In this document: positions 58,158 to 64,000 of the stretch, in pieces
Position numbering within the stretch: the first letter of the stretch is position 1
How the letters are laid out: every line of letters begins with the position of its first letter
Assembly: GCF_000143535.2 (NCBI RefSeq)
Contig: NC_037320.1
Span: forward strand, 1,054,001-1,118,000
Direction of reading: 5' to 3'
Length of the DNA: 64,000 bases
Source of the DNA: Botrytis cinerea B05.10
Lineage: Eukaryota; Ascomycota; Leotiomycetes; Helotiales; Sclerotiniaceae
Made by a program: the position numbers and the translations under genes
Notes under the pieces: model-generated
What the model saw: only the letters and a program-made list of their open reading frames with translations
Told to the model about the DNA's origin: nothing
The model's database searches: none

Positions 58158-59969
58158 CTAACGTAAACTATCCACCTGTTCCGCGAGCCCGAAAGCCGCA
58201 TGCTCAGCCCTTCTTCCATAATCTCCATCACTATAATCGCCATTCTCTCCATGGAGACGTTTTAATTTACCCAGTCTAAGTTTGTGATTCTTCATAACAT
58301 CCGCATCCGCACTACTTAGAGAATGACCTCTTGCAATTTCGTCCAGGAATGGATTTCTCGTCGTAACAAGTATCTGAGAAAAGATATCTCCAGTACGAAT
58401 GCCAGTTTGTATAAGCACAAAAACGCCTGCTAGAAATGAAACAATACCAAGACAAAAGGCGATAGAATAAGGAATCAACAGCAGATTCGGGTTGTAATAA
58501 TACACTAGCGTTTCTTCCGAAGATAAACAGCTCGTACTTGTGCTTTCGGGGCTAAATGCAAGTGTCGAGATGGTTAAATTGGTGAGAAGCTCTGGAATTC
58601 CAGTAAGAAGGTCTCTGTTAACGAACCAGAGAGATGAGATCGCTCCGCTGTTGGCATTGATAGTATTTCCAACAAGTATCGTGTTTCCTATGTTTGTATC
58701 AGGTGTTGAATACTGTGTCGTGGGTGACTGTGCCCATGTACCATTAAGATGCTTGTCGTAAACTTCGCGAACTAGAGTTGCAGAGTTGGAGTGCCATGGG
58801 TAATCTCCTGGGGAAACATACTCTGTCATATTTAAGTTTTGGAGCGGCTCGTGATATGTGAGAATTGGTGAAAACTTTGGCGATCCATTTGTGTAGTTGA
58901 CAGAAAGTTCATATGTTGCATTATAGGCTGTGCAAAGAATGGATACATAGTTTAAATCGCTTTGCACTTCAGCCTTCGTGTTGTTTCTGTACGTGACTGA
59001 CAATTCAATGAGCGAATCCTCACTCTCACTGAAAGTTGTCAAGTCTGTGGCGTTATAGTAAAGGTAGCTAGCCACTTGCTCGTTTAGATATGACGGGTTG
59101 GAGGTGTTTACACACTGTAGGGCAGGGCCATAGAAGGAATGTTGAAATGAACAATTATTTCCACAAGGCGATTCAAGATTCAAGATGATTCCTTGCGCAA
59201 AGATCTGGCTTGCTAATTTTTGAATGCCAGTGTTGGGCCCCTGAATACCGGAGCCATGGGGGATCATCTGATAGAAGCTTATATTAGGTGAAGATGCGGC
59301 GAAAGTCGGCACGGTACAGATGTTCTCGTTGAAAGTAACCATTGGTCCTACGACTAAACTACCGGTAGATAGTATAGCAGATATCGGGATAGTCCAGGCA
59401 AAAGCAGCTAAAGCAGTTGCTAGCGGTGCATTAACAAATGCACTAGGGACGAAGCTGAAGGGGTTGCTTGAAAGAGTGAATAATTTGTCTAGTAAAGATA
59501 TTTTGATATCTCTTCTGCGGAAACTGAACCAAAGTACTTCTTGCAGGGCTAATAAGATTGTAAGTGTGAAGGAAGTCTTCACCAAAAAAGCTGCGGCGGA
59601 ACCAAGATTGTGTGCCCAGGATTGAGAGAACACAGTTTGCGGTTGTTGATCAAGACTTTGGTATGCAAAGTGATGTCCAAGACCAACTGAAGAGCCTAGA
59701 AGCAACCACATAACCATCAGAGCAATTGGTCTCCACCAATGATGACTCTTATGGTTCTCCAACTCGAAGGCTCCATGTGAGTCATGGGAGGGCCTCTGCT
59801 GAATTATTGCAGATGATTTTTCGGGTTGCAGTGGTTTAGCGGTATCCAGAAAGTATTGTGCTTCGCTATCATTATCATGATTTGGATGAGGGGTGATATT
59901 TTGATATTCCTCAGTACGTTGGAATGAAGAAGGAGCCGGATGGCTGTGAAATGGAGTTTGTACATCCAT
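58158..59969 (-). CDS. fungus-specific multi-TM membrane protein, function unknown
   Basis: Single-exon 603-residue protein. A soluble, His/Gln/Ser-rich N-terminus of about 75 residues precedes three hydrophobic helices (first near WRPIALMVMWLLLGSSVGLG, second and third within the next 130 residues). A large loop of about 270 residues with many N-glycosylation sites (NxS/T) and several Cys follows, then a last helix near LLIPYSIAFCLGIVSFLAGVFVL and a cytoplasmic tail. The LGHHFAYQSLD motif is typical of a family abundant in Pezizomycotina and sometimes mislabelled formylmethionine deformylase-like, for which I see no support. The upstream GTG-ATC extension is ignored in favour of ATG at 59969. 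Probably a plasma-membrane or vacuolar protein. Confidence 0.85.
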   Translation of the reverse strand: MDVQTPFHSHPAPSSFQRTEEYQNITPHPNHDNDSEAQYFLDTAKPLQPEKSSAIIQQRPSHDSHGAFELENHKSHHWWRPIALMVMWLLLGSSVGLGHHFAYQSLDQQPQTVFSQSWAHNLGSAAAFLVKTSFTLTILLALQEVLWFSFRRRDIKISLLDKLFTLSSNPFSFVPSAFVNAPLATALAAFAWTIPISAILSTGSLVVGPMVTFNENICTVPTFAASSPNISFYQMIPHGSGIQGPNTGIQKLASQIFAQGIILNLESPCGNNCSFQHSFYGPALQCVNTSNPSYLNEQVASYLYYNATDLTTFSESEDSLIELSVTYRNNTKAEVQSDLNYVSILCTAYNATYELSVNYTNGSPKFSPILTYHEPLQNLNMTEYVSPGDYPWHSNSATLVREVYDKHLNGTWAQSPTTQYSTPDTNIGNTILVGNTINANSGAISSLWFVNRDLLTGIPELLTNLTISTLAFSPESTSTSCLSSEETLVYYYNPNLLLIPYSIAFCLGIVSFLAGVFVLIQTGIRTGDIFSQILVTTRNPFLDEIARGHSLSSADADVMKNHKLRLGKLKRLHGENGDYSDGDYGRRAEHAAFGLAEQVDSLR

Positions 59970-62900
59970 GATCACTGTAGACGAAAAATTTTTTCTGAGA
60001 AAGGACTGGAGATCTAGTAGTCAAGTAAGGTACCGCATGCTAATAAAAATCGATTAGAGCCTCATTTCGAGAGAAGGGCTACATAATCAAAGAACCAGTC
60101 ACAATGCCACCACAGTGCGGCTGAGCCGTGTCCAGATTCTCAGCCTATAAACTTAATTTTTGCTCTTGGCTCCCCAAAGAGTGGAAAAGACATGTTAGGT
60201 CATGTTATACAGTTGTGATTGGAATAACTTACGATCTTATGCACCTAATTATTTTCAGATGAGCTGTCACATAGGCATGAAATTTAATGTGGTGGTGAGT
60301 CTTGTCCACCTTAGCTTTAATCCACATTGTATTATGGTAGCATCATATGCATCTGATTGATGACAACTCGTGTACAAGGTTGAAATTTATTGACTTGATC
60401 TATAAACATATTTATATGTACAATTTTTGATCCATTATTGTTCTATAATCAAAGATATACATGAGGACGAATAGTAACCTAGGATCCTTAGTGGTTTAGT
60501 ACCTAATGATCTCATGAAAAGCCATTTCTTGGCACTTTGATTTAACCAATTATCGGAACCTATCATTCCGTTCCAGCTGAACACTAATTCAGAATTTGTA
60601 TTTCTGTCATTTTCGTGTCCTTTTCGCCTGTTCCAGGCATGTAATTCCCTACTATGTCGGCCCTATCGCGTCACAATCATATTTTCCCAAGAATCAACTC
60701 TCGCTTCCCTAGGTTGAGGAATGCCCGCAAGATGATTGCGATTAAAAGTTTCAAGAGATGAATCTACTCAGGATCTCGACTATTCTGGACTAGGAGACAA
60801 GGATTGGTTTCTTGAATCTTTTGAAGATTCTAATGACATTTAAAAATCGAAAGCTATTGATTGGCGAGCTGCGATTCGTGCTATTAGGAATCTTGGCTTT
60901 ACTGTGATGTTGGCATCAATAACATTATCGGCATGTACTATTTTGCTGTTGTCGTACTGTAAAACTCTATGTTTCTACTTCGTCCAAGAAGTGCCCTTAT
61001 TTTATACTTATCGGGTTTGCGACTGGCTTCCATGTTGACAGCCAGAATCAGATCCTGCCTAGATGTATTTTTTGAACTCCGAATTTCCTCTTTCGGTTTC
61101 GAGCGGGGAGGATCACGCCTTTTACCTCTATCGTCTCTTTGAGGAGTTTCACGTCCCTCAATCTTGATATCTCCACGAGAAAAATCATATTTCTCGCTCT
61201 CACCATTATTACCAGTAGTATCACGTTTCTTACGTTCTTTCCCACGTTCACTGCCCCTAGGAGGATCAGGCATCTCTTGCTCCTTCTTACGATCGTCACT
61301 CTCGCCAGTAAAATGCTATCTACTAATCGGATAAGCCATAGTCTTTATAATGCTTTCTTGCGAGGCGTGTTGGCTCCTAGTTTATTTCTAGTTCTGCTGG
61401 CCTTCTCTCTGTGCTCAAATCGATGCGATGTGTACATTGCCAATGATATAAGCGACAAAGAATTACAAGCAAGACGATTAGAAATCACCTCTCAAAAAAT
61501 GTCTTATCTTACCAGGAGTGAACTATAATCCGAATGGCGGTAAGAATATCAACAGCGAACAGCTGTAACAAAAACGGTATTGATAGTATCAAGAAACTCC
61601 CAACACTGAATATACTTAGCTGCAGGGTGTTCGGCAAAGTAAACTCAAGAAAAAGTTGCTCACCACTTCATGTAGTTATAAGAAATACGTAAAACCGATG
61701 ATAATAATGCACATGGCCATAGAAACCATACCTGTATAGTAGCCCAGCCTGTCAATAAGCGAATTCTTGCAGGACACGTGATCAAACACCACCCCCTCAC
61801 ACATAGTGAGTTAGGTCGACGATCTTTAGGATTCTTCTTAACACTTTAGGAAACTCTACATTGCAGTTTCCCCAGTTAAATCTCTCCAAGCCCATAAGCC
61901 AGATATTCGCGTTAGTGAAAGCAAAGATACGAGATGTGAATATATGCAAGGAGACAATACTATCGTGAATATAAGTCAACAATGAATCTCAAAGTTGGTC
62001 CTCTGTCTCTTTCATAATTTTCTCCACATGCTCTCTAGACCAAAAGTACGCAAAAAAAATCAGCAATCAACCATCAACCATTAAAATTCATCAACAACAA
62101 CAACAACAAAAACAACAAAACAGTTATAGATTCATGAATATGAGATCGATGCACACAATAATCTTCATCCCATATGGATTTTGAAGGCCCGATTCACACG
62201 GGTAGCAAGCCTCTTGGCTCATCATTATATTCTGATGTGTTGGTTTGGAAACTTTGGCAAAAATAACAGCGAAAGTAAGTATGATGAGAGGAACCCCATG
62301 GTCTCCGTCTCGCCTGACAGTAGATATATAGAATTGAAAAGACAACAGACAGAAATCCAGACTTCATCGCCTCTGGGCTACTTAATTCAATATCAAACGA
62401 AGTATAAAACGAGACTTGGTCCGATATTGCAAGAGCTCTACATATAAAACCATTAGTACTTCCAATGTATATAACACTAGACTCGTTCAAAATCAGTATT
62501 AGTCTTCTACGTCAAGACCACAAATCTGACTATGTGAGATAGAATACTCTGGATACATTTGACTTCAAAGAGAGAAAGATGACTTGAGCACTAGCCTCCC
62601 AATTTATAATCTGGCCTGACCCACATCGTGTCAATTAGCAGTTGGCCATCATCAAGTGAACTGATTGTGATTACGTTCTATTCCAAATCAAACCAAATCA
62701 AATGAGGATTCCGCATTTCCGCCTCGAAACCAAACACTATATTATGGAATATTATTTCGAAATTTCAAAAATAGCAAAAGTAGGAGGCACAATTATCACT
62801 CAAGTATACATAAAAGATACTCCTTAGACAAGGCAAATCATCAAAATAAGGGTATAGTATATATCAACGCCCGAAGCAAATAAAATACAGATCTTTAAGT

Positions 62901-62991
62901 CCGATCCATATCAAACTTCCCAAACTCCATTCCCATGCGCCCTCGTCTAATCCCATTGCTCAGCGCTTTTGTGTCGGAATCAAGTTCCCAT
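59970..62991. other. gene-poor region with possible degraded open frame
   Basis: AT-rich 3-kb stretch. At 60938-61306 on the minus strand there is a highly charged frame (EMPDPPRGSERGKERKK and similar, Arg/Asp/Ser-rich) ending at a normal stop but cut upstream by an in-frame TAG. At 60760-60910 on the plus strand a short protein-like stretch is interrupted by a TAA. They may be fragments of one decayed gene or unrelated chance frames. A CAA-rich microsatellite lies near 62091-62118. Confidence 0.4.
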
Positions 62992-64000
62992 TTAAGCGTT
63001 GCGGTGCGTTTCATTAGAATAAGCTTGCTCGTGGCTAGGCTCCGAGATCAAAGGTAAATCAGCCTCAGAATGTCCAAAAGCATCTGGTTGTCGGACCGAC
63101 TTGGATCTTTTTTGGTTATATGATGCCATTGCCTCTTTGCTTTCTGCATCCAGTTGTGCCAAACGCGCAGCTTTAAGTTGATTGGCAGCTTGACGATCTT
63201 TGTATCCAATTACTATAAGTCCAATAACGAAAGCACTAATTCCGACTGCGAAAAATATTGTGACTGCCAAACCGGACGTGGTAAGACTATTGTCAATCTC
63301 CATGCAGACATCTTCTCCAGATGCTGCAGTTGTACACAGTACTCCTGCTGCACAAGTTGACGACGCGGCAGAGGTAGTGGCACATCCAAGGGTGACACCA
63401 GTGGATGCACCTGTCCCATAAGAGCACACACTCGTGGAATAATAAGAAGTTGTGGAACAGGCTAGGGTGCTTGAAGAAGTTCCGGTTCCACTACTTGTCG
63501 CGCTGGTAGTTGTACCGGATGTCGAGGAAGAAGTTGTACTTGCGGTGGTAGAAGTGGTAGTGGCGCTTGCGCTTGTAGCAGTCGTGGATGAAGCCGCAGA
63601 GCTCGAAGAGGCTGAAGTTGAAGCGGTTGCAGATGTGGAGGTTGTGGTTGTGGCAGCGGTTGTGCTGGCAGAACTCGAACCCGAACTCGAACTCGAGGAT
63701 GAAGCTGTTGTTGTAGTGGATTCAGTCGTACTTTCAGCAGTTGAACTTGTCTCAGTGGCTCTCTTCCTTAAATCCTCCTTCATAACCTCTTCAACCGGTC
63801 CTTGACGATCATTACATTCGTATGAAAACCACACTGCCGAAACAGCAGAATCGATCGCGTCGCATCCACCAGCTATGAAGCATTGTTCAATTTGATCCAA
63901 GTGTCTTAAATCAACATCTTCTGCAAGACATTTGACAATTGATAAATCATCTCCACAGGAGTTCCTGATTACAAGATCACGGAAATTCCCTTGTATACAT
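62992..64000 (-). CDS. Ser/Thr-rich single-pass membrane protein, 5' end missing
   Basis: Frame open from the window edge (64000) to the stop at 62992; the start lies outside the window. The visible N-terminal part is Cys-containing (CGDD, KCLAEDVD, QCFIAGGC, YECND). It is followed by about 110 residues almost wholly Ser, Thr and Ala, an O-glycosylated stalk. Then come a short Cys-rich block and a single membrane helix (about LAVTIFFAVGISAFVIGLIVIGY). The cytoplasmic tail of about 75 residues is mixed charged. This is the plan of fungal wall sensors and CFEM- or WSC-like surface proteins. The Cys spacing does not let me choose between them. Confidence 0.8.
   Translation of the reverse strand, partial: CIQGNFRDLVIRNSCGDDLSIVKCLAEDVDLRHLDQIEQCFIAGGCDAIDSAVSAVWFSYECNDRQGPVEEVMKEDLRKRATETSSTAESTTESTTTTASSSSSSSGSSSASTTAATTTTSTSATASTSASSSSAASSTTATSASATTTSTTASTTSSSTSGTTTSATSSGTGTSSSTLACSTTSYYSTSVCSYGTGASTGVTLGCATTSAASSTCAAGVLCTTAASGEDVCMEIDNSLTTSGLAVTIFFAVGISAFVIGLIVIGYKDRQAANQLKAARLAQLDAESKEAMASYNQKRSKSVRQPDAFGHSEADLPLISEPSHEQAYSNETHRNA

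Noticed and set aside
1..64000. CRISPR array, operon, secondary-metabolite cluster or viral insert
   Set aside because: No spaced repeats, no adjacent biosynthetic backbone enzymes, and no viral genes. The window reads as ordinary fungal core genome.

Overview
The window looks like a nuclear chromosome segment of a filamentous ascomycete (Pezizomycotina). Genes carry short introns (mostly 40-70 nt), intergenic DNA is AT-rich, and the gene set includes fungus-specific families: ENA-type P-type ATPase, Pth11-like receptor, NST1, fungal DUF1749 hydrolase and a Ser/Thr-rich wall/membrane protein. The protein style suggests Leotiomycetes (a Botrytis/Sclerotinia relative). That placement is my inference from memory and was not searched.

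Layout. 0-9 kb: an intact five-exon ENA-type Na+/K+ ATPase, a small three-exon lipocalin-like gene on the minus strand, a CA/CT microsatellite, a decayed ABCG transporter and an intron-containing tRNA-Val. 9-19 kb: a GFA-domain protein, the oxysterol-binding protein Kes1/Osh4, class II fructose-bisphosphate aldolase and mitochondrial ribosomal protein bL9m. 19-30 kb: a membrane-anchored Ubp16-like deubiquitinase, a conserved tail-membrane protein of unknown role, a phosphatase-like relic, and the divergent ribosome-biogenesis pair SSF1/RRP3. 30-39 kb: a SUGCT-like CoA-transferase, a PHD-finger protein, a metallophosphoesterase and a Pth11-like membrane protein. 39-50 kb: a 4-kb gene-poor stretch, NST1, a long CT-rich leader and RHO2. 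50-64 kb: mitochondrial mL40, a DUF1749 hydrolase, a zinc-finger/NYN protein with a broken frame, a multi-TM fungal membrane protein and the 3' part of a Ser/Thr-rich single-pass membrane protein running off the right edge.

The genes are mostly independent housekeeping units, with no secondary-metabolite cluster or obvious new multigene system. The themes that recur are ribosome production (SSF1, RRP3, bL9m, mL40), ion/stress response (ENA ATPase, NST1, RHO2) and membrane/lipid handling (Kes1). Several genes needed intron reconstruction by hand. The most unusual structures are a 6-nt microexon in RHO2, a GC-AG intron in bL9m, and the NYN gene, which has a one-base frame break and an in-frame stop followed by 90 open codons. 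All splice sites are predictions from sequence and protein-family continuity.
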